This document shows positions 34,859 through 44,976 of a DNA stretch of 64,000 bases, one piece after another (the stretch's first letter is position 1; each line of letters begins with the position of its first letter). A program made the position numbers and the translations under genes. The notes below the pieces were generated by a model that had not been told where the DNA came from, did not search any database, and was given only the letters and a program-made list of their open reading frames with translations. Origin of the DNA: an uncultured Rhodospirillales bacterium (GTDB taxonomy: Bacteria; Pseudomonadota; Alphaproteobacteria; Acetobacterales; Acetobacteraceae); assembly GCA_903835235.1 (NCBI GenBank), contig CAILMF010000005.1, positions 62,001-126,000 on the forward strand, given 5' to 3'.

Positions 34859-36061
34859 ATGCCATTGCCCGAGGGGATGGCGGCGCGCTGGCAGGACGCC
34901 GTGCGTGGCGATGCGGTGGCGGCGCGAATGGCGCGCCAGGCGGATGTGGCCTTCGACGTGGCCGGCGTCGGCTTCACGTTCGGCGCGGGGTCGCGCGGCT
35001 TCAGCCTGGAGGCGCCGGCCGAGGTTTGGGCGCGGGTGCTGGAGCTGGTGCCGGTGCGGCATCACCACAGCCTGTTCGCGCTGCGCATGCGGGTGCCGGG
35101 GTTCCGCGTGGGCGGCGAGGAGCTGGCCTTCGTGCAGCATGTGCACCTGGCCAGGCGGGTGCTGGAGATTGGCCGCTGGGTGCGCGCGGGGCGGGATGGG
35201 CCGGTGCCGGCCAGCCTGCGGCCGGCGCTGGCGGAACCGGAGCCGGCCGAGATCGCCGGGCGCTATCTCGGCGTGGCCGGGCACCGGGTTTACATCGAGC
35301 AGGCCGGTGCCGGGCGGGATTTGCTGTGCCTGCACACCGCGGGCAGCGATGGCCGGCAGTTCCATCGGCTGATGGCGGATAGGCGGATTGCGCGGGATTG
35401 GCGGCTGACCAGCTTCGACCTGCCCTGGCATGGCAAGTCGCCGCCGCCGAACGGCGCCATGCCCGGCGACTGGTGGCTGACCACGGACCGCTATGTCGAA
35501 CTGATCATGGGCGTCGTGCGGGCGGCCGGGTTGCACAAGCCGGTGGTGCTGGGCGCCAGCATGTCCGGCGAGATTTGCCTGGAGCTGGCGCTGCGCCACC
35601 CGGAGGCGTTCAGCGGCATCATCGCCTGTGAGAGCAGCGACCATATCCAGGGCCGACGCACCGGCTGGGCCGAGCATCCGCTGGTGGACCAGGCGGTGTT
35701 CACGCCGGAATGGATCGAGGGGCTGATGGCGCCGCAGTCACCGCAGCCCTGCGCGGTGGATGTGTGGTGGCAGTACAGCCAGGGCGGCCACGCCACCTTC
35801 GCCCGCGACATCGACTTCTACAGCGGCGAATGGGATGCGCGGGACCGGGTGGCGGGCATCGACACCACGCGCTGCCCGCTGGTGATGCTGACCGGGGAGT
35901 ATGACTACTCCTGCACCGCGGAACACAGCGCGGCAACGGCCGAGAAGATCAAGGGCGCGCGGTTCCGGCGGATGGATGGCATCGGGCATTTCCCCTTTGC
36001 CGAGAACCCGCCGCTATTCGCGGACTACCTGCTGCCGGAATTGGACCGGCTGCGGGGGTAG
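34859..36061 (+). CDS. Alpha/beta hydrolase with N-terminal extension
   Basis: A 400-aa protein. The first about 130 residues form an extra domain I do not recognise; the hydrolase domain follows (LCLHTAGSDGRQF, FDLPWHGKSPPP, nucleophile elbow LGASMSGEI, acid GEYDYSC, His GIGHFPFAENP). The triad is therefore complete. The ATG starts 2 bp after the EF-hand gene; a TTG 6 bp earlier would overlap that gene's stop. The substrate is unknown. Confidence 0.85.
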   Translation: MPLPEGMAARWQDAVRGDAVAARMARQADVAFDVAGVGFTFGAGSRGFSLEAPAEVWARVLELVPVRHHHSLFALRMRVPGFRVGGEELAFVQHVHLARRVLEIGRWVRAGRDGPVPASLRPALAEPEPAEIAGRYLGVAGHRVYIEQAGAGRDLLCLHTAGSDGRQFHRLMADRRIARDWRLTSFDLPWHGKSPPPNGAMPGDWWLTTDRYVELIMGVVRAAGLHKPVVLGASMSGEICLELALRHPEAFSGIIACESSDHIQGRRTGWAEHPLVDQAVFTPEWIEGLMAPQSPQPCAVDVWWQYSQGGHATFARDIDFYSGEWDARDRVAGIDTTRCPLVMLTGEYDYSCTAEHSAATAEKIKGARFRRMDGIGHFPFAENPPLFADYLLPELDRLRG

Positions 36062-36162
36062 CCATGGTTGGGGAGGCCGCCGCCTTGCCGTGTTGGCAGG
36101 CGCCGGCCGGCGGCGCACCTTGGGTCGTGGGGTGGCCAACCTGCTATCGCCGCGGCCGGGCC

Positions 36163-36215
36163 ACTCCACCACGATGCGCGGGCCGGCCTTGTTGACCGCG
36201 CCGTTCAGCCTGGCC
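36163..36215 (+). repeat. Direct repeat: duplicated 3' end of apbC (distal copy)
   Basis: These 53 bp match 36982-37034, the true apbC 3' end, with 4 mismatches. On the minus strand they encode LNGAVNKAGPRIVVE, the ApbC C-terminus, but the stop has become TGG. The gene between the copies (36205-36909) uses this segment, in another frame, for its own last codons and stop. Confidence 0.9.
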
Positions 36216-36909
36216 AGCGCCAGCCCTTGACCTTGCGGTCGAATGTAAAGTCGGAGACCTGATTGCCCTGGTTGCCCCCGAGCAGCCTGGGTTCGTCCGC
36301 TGTGCCGCCCAGCCAGAAGCCGACATGCCAGCCGCTGGCCGTGGTACCCGGCGAGGGCGCGCCGTAGATGACGGTGATGGCACCGGGCACCGGGTCGGCC
36401 AGTTCGGTCCCGTATTTCAGCCAGGATTCCGCCAAGGCACCGGGGCCACCCACCTGGCCGGCGCAGAGCAGGCACCAGTTCACGAAGCAGGCGCACCAGG
36501 CGGTTTCCTCGGTCTGCGCCATGGTCAAGGCCGAGTTCTTCACCTTGATGGTCGCCAGATAGGGGAAGGTGGCGATGTATTCGAGGATCTTCGGGTTGTT
36601 GGCCGGGCCGGCGATCTCGGCGACGCCGACTTCCTTGCCCGCGAGCTTCAGCCAGGGGGCAGGCGCGCCGGGCGCGTATTGCTTCTGCCAGCCCAGGGCC
36701 AACGCTTCCTCCTGCAGATGCGCCAGCATGTCGTCGCTGACGGTGCCATCGATGGAGAGGCCAAACTTGTGCTGGGCTTCCATCACCGCCGCGGTGGTCA
36801 GCCCACCGAAATCGCCGTCGGGGATCAGCACCGGCTTCTTGCCGATCACCACGTTCAGCAGACGTTGCAGCAGCTGAACGTCCTTGTTCTTGTCACCCTG
36901 CTTCAGCAT
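36205..36909 (-). CDS. Peptidoglycan-binding TIGR02594-like (CHAP/NlpC-type) protein
   Basis: A 234-aa cell-wall hydrolase-like protein without a signal peptide. A PG_binding_1 domain at about 5-70 (KDVQLLQRLLNVVIGK) is followed by a TIGR02594-type peptidase domain with catalytic Cys in AWCACFVNWC and His in GWHVGFWLGG. The lack of a signal peptide is typical of endolysins or toxin-like effectors. GGGAGGGAC precedes the ATG. The gene sits between two copies of the apbC 3' end and looks inserted; its last four codons (TGG CCA GGC TGA) lie in the repeat. Confidence 0.8.
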   Translation of the reverse strand: MLKQGDKNKDVQLLQRLLNVVIGKKPVLIPDGDFGGLTTAAVMEAQHKFGLSIDGTVSDDMLAHLQEEALALGWQKQYAPGAPAPWLKLAGKEVGVAEIAGPANNPKILEYIATFPYLATIKVKNSALTMAQTEETAWCACFVNWCLLCAGQVGGPGALAESWLKYGTELADPVPGAITVIYGAPSPGTTASGWHVGFWLGGTADEPRLLGGNQGNQVSDFTFDRKVKGWRWPG

Positions 36910-36979
36910 CGATCTGTCCCTCCCAAGACGAAACGATGCTGGAGGCTTGGCGGCCGTGCCGCAAGCGGATTGTTGCGGT

Positions 36980-38137
36980 CTACTCCACCACGATGCGCGG
37001 CCCCGCCTTGTTCACCGCGCCGTTCAGCTTGGCCCACAGGCGCGCGGCGATGGCGCGGTAGTGGCCGGCTTCCTCGGTCTCCGGCCGGGCGGCCACGATC
37101 GGCGTGCCGGCATCGGCCAGCTCGCGGATCGCCAGCTTCAGCGGAAGTTCGCCGAGGAACTCCACGCCCATCTTGCCGGCCTCGGCCCGGGCGCCGCCAT
37201 GGCCGAAGATCTCGGTGCGCTCGCCGCATTTCGGGCAGCAGAAGAAGGACATGTTCTCGATCAGGCCCAGCACCGGCACGTTGACCTTCTCGAACATCTT
37301 CACGCCGCGCTTGGCGTCGATCAGCGCCACGTCCTGCGGCGTGGAGACGATGACGGCGCCGGCCAGCGGCACGCGCTGGGACATGGTGAGCTGGGCGTCG
37401 CCGGTGCCCGGCGGCATGTCCACCACCATGATGTCCAGCTTGCCCCAGCTGACCTGGCCCATCATCTGCTCCAGCGCGCCCATCACCATGGGGCCGCGCC
37501 AGATCATCGCGGTGTCGGCATCCACCAGGAAGCCGATGGACATGGCCTGAAGGCCCCAGCGCTGGATCGGGATCAGCTTCTGGCCTTCGGTGCGGGGCTT
37601 TTCCCGGGCGCCGAGCATCTGCGGCAGGCTGGGGCCGTAGATGTCGGCGTCCAGCAGGCCGACCTTGAGGCCCTGGGCGGCCAGCGCCACGGCCAGGTTG
37701 ACCGCGGTGGTGGACTTGCCGACGCCGCCCTTGCCGCTGGCGATGGCGACGATGAACTTCACGTCCGGCAGCAGCATCTCGCCCTGGCCCTTCGGCGCGG
37801 CGGCAGGGCCGCCCTTGGGCGCGGCGTGGCTGTGGCCATGGCCGTGCGCATGCGGCGCGGGGGCCGGCGCCGGCGTGGCGCCCGTCGGGCGATGGGCGGT
37901 CAGCACGCAGGTGGCGCTGAGCACGCCGGCCACGCCGGAGGCCGCGGCCTCGGCCGCCTGGCGCAGCGGTTCCAGCTCGCGGGCGCGTTCGCGCGGCACT
38001 TCCAGGGCGAATTGCACCAGGCCGTCGCGGGCGGTCAGGCCCTGCACCAGGCCGGCGGCGACCACGTCGCGGCTACTCAAGGGGTCCTGCACCTTGGCCA
38101 GGGCGGCGCGCACGGCGGCAACCAGAACGTCAGACAT
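36980..38137 (-). CDS. apbC: Mrp/ApbC-type Fe-S cluster carrier ATPase
   Basis: A 385-aa P-loop ATPase that delivers Fe-S clusters. The N-terminal MIP18/DUF59-like domain is at about 1-95. A His/Pro/Ala-rich linker with HAHGHGHSH follows (about 118-128). The P-loop GKGGVGKSTTAVNLA is at about 149, and the cluster-binding CCPKCGERTEIFG lies further on. The His-rich linker may bind metal (inference). It is divergent from hflK, and its 3' end is duplicated beyond the neighbouring cell-wall hydrolase gene. Confidence 0.94.
   Translation of the reverse strand: MSDVLVAAVRAALAKVQDPLSSRDVVAAGLVQGLTARDGLVQFALEVPRERARELEPLRQAAEAAASGVAGVLSATCVLTAHRPTGATPAPAPAPHAHGHGHSHAAPKGGPAAAPKGQGEMLLPDVKFIVAIASGKGGVGKSTTAVNLAVALAAQGLKVGLLDADIYGPSLPQMLGAREKPRTEGQKLIPIQRWGLQAMSIGFLVDADTAMIWRGPMVMGALEQMMGQVSWGKLDIMVVDMPPGTGDAQLTMSQRVPLAGAVIVSTPQDVALIDAKRGVKMFEKVNVPVLGLIENMSFFCCPKCGERTEIFGHGGARAEAGKMGVEFLGELPLKLAIRELADAGTPIVAARPETEEAGHYRAIAARLWAKLNGAVNKAGPRIVVE
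36982..37034 (+). repeat. Direct repeat: 3' end of apbC (original copy)
   Basis: The last 53 bp of apbC up to and including part of its stop codon; its partner is 36163-36215. The two copies are 819 bp apart and diverge exactly at the stop codon on one side and at GGCC on the other. Confidence 0.9.
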
Positions 38138-38317
38138 CGCTTGAAAACACCCCCGGAGATTACAATATCGCAAGCCGGAACGGGGCGGCTCTCGGCGGGC
38201 CGATGGCGCGCCCCGTGTGCTCAGCGGCTCGGCGTGATATGGCCGGGACGCGGCAATGTTGCACCCCCCTTATTCGGTGTGGCGCCGACAAGACCGCAGC
38301 GGAGGCCTGAACAGTCA

Positions 38318-39547
38318 ATGGCGTTGAACAACGGCGGCAGCCCGGGCGGAAGCCCCTGGGGCAATCCGCGACCCGGTGGTGGCAATGGCGGACCTTGGGG
38401 TTCGCCGCCACCTGGCGGGCCAGGAAACCTTCCGCCGCGCGGCCCTGGCGGCCCGGTGCCGGACATGGACGAGCTGATCCGCCAGGCGCAGGAACAGGTC
38501 AGGCGGCTGCTGCCCGGTGGCGGCAGCGGCGCCGGTGGCCGCGGCCTGGCGCTGCTGGCCGTGCTGCTGGTGGCGCTGTGGGGCGCTTCCGGCGTGTTCC
38601 GGGTGCAGCCGGATGAGCTGGGCGTGGTGATGCGCTTCGGCGCCTTCACCCGCATGGCCGGGCCGGGCCTGAACTACCACCTGCCCTGGCCGGTGGAGCA
38701 GGTGATGACGCCGCGCGTCACGCGCATCAACCGCATCGACATCGGCTTCCGCGGCGACGGCGACCTGCCGCCGGGCGCCCGCCTGACCAGCGCGCGCGAC
38801 GTGCTGGAGGAAAGCCTGATGCTGACCGGCGACGAGAACATCGTCGACATCGACTTCACGGTGTTCTGGCGCATCCGGGACGCCGCGGACTTCCTGTTCA
38901 ACACCCGCAACCCCGAGGCCACGATCAAGAGCGCGGCCGAGAGCGTGATGCGCGAGGTGATCGGCCGCACGCCGATCCAGCCCGCCATGAACGAGGCGCG
39001 GGCGCAGATCGAGCAGGCGGTGCGGACCGGCACCCAGGCGATACTGGACCAGTACCACGCCGGCGTTGAGATCACCCAGGTGCAGGCGCAGAAGACCGAC
39101 CCGCCGGCGGCCGTGATCGAGGCGTTCAACGACGTGCAGCGCGCCGGTTCCGACCGCGAGCGTGCCCGCAACGAGGCTCAGAGCTACCGCAACGACATTG
39201 TGCCGCGGGCGCGCGGCGAGGGCCAGCGCCTGGTGCAGGAAGCCACCGGCTACCGCGAAAGCCAGGTGGCCAAGGCCCGCGGTGAGGCGGCGCGCTTCAC
39301 CAGCGTGCTGGAGGCGTACAACCAGGCGCAGGACATCACCCTGCGCCGGCTGTACCTGGAGACCATGGAGGATATTCTGCGGCGCAACCCGAAGCTGGTG
39401 GTGGATGACCGGCTGACCGGCATGCTGCCGCTGCTGAACCTGAACCCCGGCGACGGCCAGGGGCTGCCGGGCCAGGCCCGCCCGGCCCCGGCCGCCGCTC
39501 CGCCGACACCGCCGGCCTCTCGCAGCAGCACGGGGATTGCCCGATGA
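38318..39547 (+). CDS. hflK: FtsH protease modulator HflK
   Basis: A 409-aa membrane-anchored SPFH protein that, with HflC, surrounds FtsH and controls membrane protein turnover. A Gly/Pro/Asn-rich N-terminal tail of about 50 residues precedes one membrane segment (about 76-93), then the SPFH domain (FRVQPDELGVVMRFGAFTR). The C-terminus is Pro/Ala-rich. The ATG at 38318 has a GGAGG stretch about 12 bp upstream. It overlaps hflC by 4 bp. Confidence 0.95.
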   Translation: MALNNGGSPGGSPWGNPRPGGGNGGPWGSPPPGGPGNLPPRGPGGPVPDMDELIRQAQEQVRRLLPGGGSGAGGRGLALLAVLLVALWGASGVFRVQPDELGVVMRFGAFTRMAGPGLNYHLPWPVEQVMTPRVTRINRIDIGFRGDGDLPPGARLTSARDVLEESLMLTGDENIVDIDFTVFWRIRDAADFLFNTRNPEATIKSAAESVMREVIGRTPIQPAMNEARAQIEQAVRTGTQAILDQYHAGVEITQVQAQKTDPPAAVIEAFNDVQRAGSDRERARNEAQSYRNDIVPRARGEGQRLVQEATGYRESQVAKARGEAARFTSVLEAYNQAQDITLRRLYLETMEDILRRNPKLVVDDRLTGMLPLLNLNPGDGQGLPGQARPAPAAAPPTPPASRSSTGIAR

Positions 39548-40440
39548 ACCGCCTGTTGATCGCGGGCGTGGTCGCCGCCACGCTGCTGGTGACCGCGCTG
39601 TCGTCGCTGTTCATCGTCTCGCAGACCGAACAGGTGCTGGTGACGCAGTTCGGCGAGCCGATCCGCGTGATCCGCGAACCCGGCCTGGCCTGGAAGATTC
39701 CGTTCGTGCAGAACGTGATCAACCTGGACCGCCGGCTGCTGGACTTCGAAGGCCCGCGCGAGGAGGTGATCCTGGGTGACCAGCGCCGCCTGGTGGTGGA
39801 CAGTTTTGCGCGGTTCCGCATTACCGACCCGCTGCTGTACTTCCAGACCACGGGCGCGGCCGAAGCCGGCATCCGTGGCCGGCTGAACAGCATCACCACC
39901 TCGGCGGTGCGCCGCGTGCTGGGCAATGAGCCGCTGCCGAGCGTGCTGAGCCAGGACCGCGCCCGGATCATGGGTGAGATCAGGCGCCAGGTGAACGCGG
40001 AGGCGACGCGGTTTGGCGTGGAAGTGCTGGATGTGCGCATCCGTCGCGCCGATCTGCCGGAGCAGAACACCCAGGCCATTCTCTCCCGCATGCAGTCCGA
40101 GCGTGAGCGCGTGGCGCGGCAGGAACGTGCCGAGGGTGCGCAGGAAAGCGCGGGCATCCGCGCCAATGCGGAACGCGAGCGGACGGTCATTCTGGCCGAG
40201 GCGCAGCGCGACGCCGACATCCTGCGCGGCCAGGGCGACCGCGAGGCGATCGGCATCTTCGCCGAGGCCTATAGCCGCGACCCGCAGTTCTTCCAGGTGT
40301 GGCGGACCTTGCAGGCGTATCGGGAAGCCTTTGCCGATGGCGAGACCCGCTTCGTGCTGACGCCGGACAGCGACTTCTTCCAGTATTTCCGCAACATGCC
40401 GGGCACGGCGCCGCATACCGGGCGCGCTGCCCCGCAATGA
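39544..40440 (+). CDS. hflC: FtsH protease modulator HflC
   Basis: The 298-aa partner of HflK: an N-terminal membrane segment (about 4-24) then the SPFH domain (SQTEQVLVTQFGEPIRVIRE) and helical regions rich in Arg/Glu/Ala. The active FtsH regulator is the HflKC ring at the inner membrane. Its start overlaps the hflK stop (ATGA). Confidence 0.96.
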   Translation: MNRLLIAGVVAATLLVTALSSLFIVSQTEQVLVTQFGEPIRVIREPGLAWKIPFVQNVINLDRRLLDFEGPREEVILGDQRRLVVDSFARFRITDPLLYFQTTGAAEAGIRGRLNSITTSAVRRVLGNEPLPSVLSQDRARIMGEIRRQVNAEATRFGVEVLDVRIRRADLPEQNTQAILSRMQSERERVARQERAEGAQESAGIRANAERERTVILAEAQRDADILRGQGDREAIGIFAEAYSRDPQFFQVWRTLQAYREAFADGETRFVLTPDSDFFQYFRNMPGTAPHTGRAAPQ

Positions 40441-40445
40441 GGCGA

Positions 40446-40479
40446 TGCCGCCGCGCCCCGGGTTGGTGGCGCGGCGGCA
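40446..40479 (+). terminator. GC-rich hairpin after hflC
   Basis: TGCCGCCGCGCC pairs with GGCGCGGCGGCA across a 10-nt loop, just after the hflC stop. There is no T-run. The gap from 40441 to 40737 holds nothing else I can identify, except probably the degP promoter. Confidence 0.5.
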
Positions 40480-40737
40480 GGCCCGGTACGGGGCGACGAT
40501 GTCGGCTTGTTCCGCGCGCCCAGGCGCACCATCCTTGACACTTGCCGGGCCGCCGGGTCCTTGCGCCCCGGCGCGGCCGGCCTTTGGTGCCTGGCGCGAC
40601 TGCCAGCGTGCGCTTTCGCGCAATGACAGCTGCGTGATCGGAATGAAGTCTGGTGGCCGTCCTTTCGTCGCCAGTCTAGTTTTGCCATCCGCCATGCCCC
40701 GTACTGCCGGGCCTGGCCTGCCTTGAGAGGGTGCTCC

Positions 40738-42345
<1,608 letters not shown>

Positions 42346-42465
42346 AGCGGGCCGCGTCCGCCCGGAGGCAGGCCGAGCCCTGGACGTTGTTGAATCCAGG
42401 GCAGGAGATGCCTTCGGCTGATGCCGGCCGGAGGCTTGTTGCGACAGCCGATTTTGTTGCAGATT

Positions 42466-42575
42466 AGCGTGTGATCGTCGCAGGCGGAATCGCCGGAGAC
42501 GCGAATCACACGACAAGACGAGGAGCTGGAGTCGGTCAGGCGCTGCTGTCTTCGCCTGACGGGCTCTGGGGTTGA
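42466..42575 (+). repeat. Twin-hairpin repeat family 1, copy A
   Basis: Aligns with 43318-43420: AGCGTGTGATCGTCGC, then GGAGACGCGAATCAC, then GTCGGTCAGGCGCT and CGCCTGAC. Both predicted hairpins (GTGAT..ATCAC and GTCAGGCG..CGCCTGAC) are kept although the bases differ from copy B, suggesting that structure is under constraint. Confidence 0.7.
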
Positions 42576-42612
42576 GGGCCGGGGTTGTGCCGGTGCTTCG
42601 GAGAGTAACTTG

Positions 42613-43230
42613 ATGCCGGAACGTCTGGGCTGCCTGTTCTATTCCTCGGGGTCGCCATATGCGCGCATCTGCCGCATGGCGGTGCTGGAGGTTGGCCTGG
42701 CCGACCGGATCAGCGAGGTGGAGACCACCCTGCGCGACCCGGAGGCGGCGGTGCTGCCGTACAGCCCGGTGGGCCGGGTGCCCGCGCTGGTGTTGCAGGA
42801 CGGCACCACGCTGACCGAGACATCGCTGGTGCTGGGCTGGCTGGACCGCATGGGCGGCACGCCGCGGATGCTGCCGACCGAGCCGGCGGGGCTGGCCGCC
42901 TGCGGCCGGGTGCTGGGCCTGCTGGACGGCATTGCGGTGTGGAACCGCGAGCTGCGCCGGCCGGAGCATGAACGCAGCCCCGGCGTGATTGCGCTGGAAC
43001 GGACCCGCGCGGACCGGGTGGGCAACGCGCTGGAACGCGATGTGGCCGCCGGCGGCTATGCCCGGCTGGACGCGGGCTGGCTGGCCCTGGTGGCGACACT
43101 TGGCTACTGCACCCGTCGGCACACCGCCTGGGCCTGGGCCGGCACCCGACCGGCGCTGGCCGCCTGGTTCGCGGCGGCGGCGCGGCGGGATTCCTTCCAG
43201 GTGACGATGCCGCCGCTCAGCGGGATTTAG
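42613..43230 (+). CDS. Glutathione S-transferase family protein
   Basis: A 205-aa GST-fold protein. The N-terminal thioredoxin-like domain starts LFYSSGSPYARICRMAVLE, with GRVPALVLQDGTTLTETSLVL containing the cis-Pro and the glutathione-binding E/S. The C-terminal helical domain is normal. Repeat copies A and B flank it. The substrate is unknown. Confidence 0.85.
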   Translation: MPERLGCLFYSSGSPYARICRMAVLEVGLADRISEVETTLRDPEAAVLPYSPVGRVPALVLQDGTTLTETSLVLGWLDRMGGTPRMLPTEPAGLAACGRVLGLLDGIAVWNRELRRPEHERSPGVIALERTRADRVGNALERDVAAGGYARLDAGWLALVATLGYCTRRHTAWAWAGTRPALAAWFAAAARRDSFQVTMPPLSGI

Positions 43231-43317
43231 CGCCACATGCGTTCAGGACGCATTTCTTGCCCTGGATTCAATGGCTTCCAGCGCACGAGCGGCGTCCAGG
43301 TGGACGCGGCGGGCGGT

Positions 43318-43420
43318 AGCGTCTGATCGTCGCCGGGGAGAATCATCGGCGACGTGAATCAGCCGCTCAAGCAACAGCCTAGGGTCTGTCAGGCGCTTCC
43401 ACGAGCGCCGGACAGACTCC
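43318..43420 (+). repeat. Twin-hairpin repeat family 1, copy B
   Basis: Hairpin 1: CTGATCGTCGCCG / CGGCGACGTGAATCAG (43323-43362). Hairpin 2: GTCTGTCAGGCGCT / AGCGCCGGACAGAC (43385-43418). Located between converging genes (GST and the esterase), so it can terminate both. Copy A lies 850 bp upstream, on the other side of the GST gene. Confidence 0.75.
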
Positions 43421-43432
43421 AGCGGCGCCCCG

Positions 43433-44842
43433 CTACAGGTACCACTGCCCGGTGGCCGCCAGGTTAGCCTGCACCGTCGCGGCCATGGCGTTCCAGTCGG
43501 GCGTGGCGGCCTCGGCGGCGAGCGCGGGGGCCGCGGGCGCGGCAGGGGCTGCGGGCGTGGCGTGGCTGGCGGCTTCCCAGGCCAGCAGATTGGCCTGCGG
43601 GCCGCCCCACCAACCGCCGGTCTGGCTGAACCAGTCCAGCTGCGCCTGCCCCAGGGCGTACCAGTCCATGGCGGGCGCCGGGCTGCTGGCCACAGTGCCG
43701 GTGCTGCTGATGCCGGTGCCGTTGGTGCCGGTGCCGGTGGCGCCGACGCCGCCGGCGGCGATGGCGACGCCGCTGGCCGCGGTCCAGGCCGGCAAGCCTG
43801 CGCTGTCATAGACCGCATTGCCCTGGCCGGGGTGGTCGCCATCCAGCGCCAGGCGGCCGGAGCCATAGCCGTAGAACAGCGTGCCGCCGGCGGGCAGGGC
43901 GCTGGCGAAGTGCAGGGTCAGCGTCTCGGTGCCGGTGATGCTGGCCTGGTCGGCCGGCACCACCTGGCCATCGGCGCCGTGCACGCTCCAGCCCAGGCCG
44001 CGGGCGGCATCGGCGCCCAGCGGTTGCAGGCCGCTGGCGCTATCGGGCGCCAGGGTGAGCGCGAGGGTGTTGGCGTCCAACTGCGTGGCGGCGACCACCT
44101 GGGGGCCGAGATTGGCGATGGCACCGCCGGCCAGCGCCACCGGGCTGCCGGGCAGGGCATGGCCGGCCCATTGCTGCGCCAGGGAAAGGGCGATGCGGTG
44201 CGCCAGCAGGGTGGCGTCCTCGGCCGAGATATGGTCGCCGCCATAGACATGGCTGTTTGGCCCTTCCGCGGCGAAGCGGAAGGTCATGTCCACGTCCTGG
44301 GCGCGGCCGGCGATGGCGGCGTTGAAGCCGGGGTCGGCGGCCAGGTGCTCCATGCCCAGGCGGATCGCCTGCGCGGTGGCGTCGTTGGCGCCCTCGAACG
44401 GGATGGCGCTGACGAACATGTAGGGGGATTGCGCCGCGCTCAGCCCCAGCGCCTGGCGCAGCAGGGCAGCGTCGGCGCGGACCGCGCTTTCCCAGGTGGC
44501 GGCGTCCAGGTTGGGGTTGAAGCTGTCATACTCATTGTGCAGCCACAGCACGGCGGTGCTGTCGAAGCCCTGGTGCTGGCTGGCGAAGCGCAGCAGGCCC
44601 TGTTCCAGCGCGGTGGGCTGCCATTGGCCGGGGGCGGTTTGGGTCAGCCAGTCGCCGACCAGGCTGGTGCTGGCGATGGTGGTCTGGGCGCCCGGGGTGG
44701 ACCAGTCTGCCTGCAGCCAGACCTGGTTGGTGGTGCCGTCGAAGCCGAGCAGTCGCTGCACTTCCTGGGCGATGGCCTGGCCGGTGTCGGCCGCCAGCAG
44801 GAAGGCGTTGGACTGCCCGCGCAGCAGGATGTCGAGTTCCAT
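43433..44842 (-). CDS. SGNH / sialate O-acetylesterase-like protein
   Basis: A 469-aa protein with an SGNH-type esterase domain in the first about 220 residues: block I LRGQSNAFLL (nucleophile Ser), LWLHNEYDS, and the C-terminal DHISAEDATLLAHR (Asp/His). The family deacetylates carbohydrates. No signal peptide is visible. The second half holds a beta-domain-like stretch, then a Gly/Thr-rich repeat (ATGTGTNGTGISSTG) and Ala-Pro repeats, ending with paired Trp motifs (MDWYALGQAQLDWF and TGQWYL). Export could be by type I secretion (inference). Confidence 0.7.
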   Translation of the reverse strand: MELDILLRGQSNAFLLAADTGQAIAQEVQRLLGFDGTTNQVWLQADWSTPGAQTTIASTSLVGDWLTQTAPGQWQPTALEQGLLRFASQHQGFDSTAVLWLHNEYDSFNPNLDAATWESAVRADAALLRQALGLSAAQSPYMFVSAIPFEGANDATAQAIRLGMEHLAADPGFNAAIAGRAQDVDMTFRFAAEGPNSHVYGGDHISAEDATLLAHRIALSLAQQWAGHALPGSPVALAGGAIANLGPQVVAATQLDANTLALTLAPDSASGLQPLGADAARGLGWSVHGADGQVVPADQASITGTETLTLHFASALPAGGTLFYGYGSGRLALDGDHPGQGNAVYDSAGLPAWTAASGVAIAAGGVGATGTGTNGTGISSTGTVASSPAPAMDWYALGQAQLDWFSQTGGWWGGPQANLLAWEAASHATPAAPAAPAAPALAAEAATPDWNAMAATVQANLAATGQWYL

Positions 44843-44976
44843 GGGTCACGCTTCCCTGGTCGCTGAGGTGCGAGGGAAAAGCCCTGGAACCGTTGGGGTT
44901 CCCGCGGCGGCGGCGGAACGGTAGCGGTGGCGGCGCCGGCGCTCTACCCTGCCGGACGTGGAAACCGGAGGAAGCG

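Noticed and set aside
36014-36496. Open frame ending with an ApbC-like tail (LNGAVNKAGPRIVVE)
   Set aside because: It is only the duplicated 53-bp apbC end read through into unrelated sequence, not a gene.
36205-36909. Prophage
   Set aside because: Only one lysin-like gene is present, without integrase, holin, terminase or structural genes.
38138-38317. Sigma-32 promoter for hflK
   Set aside because: A CTTGAAA box is present at 38139, but no matching -10 at proper spacing; not enough to call.
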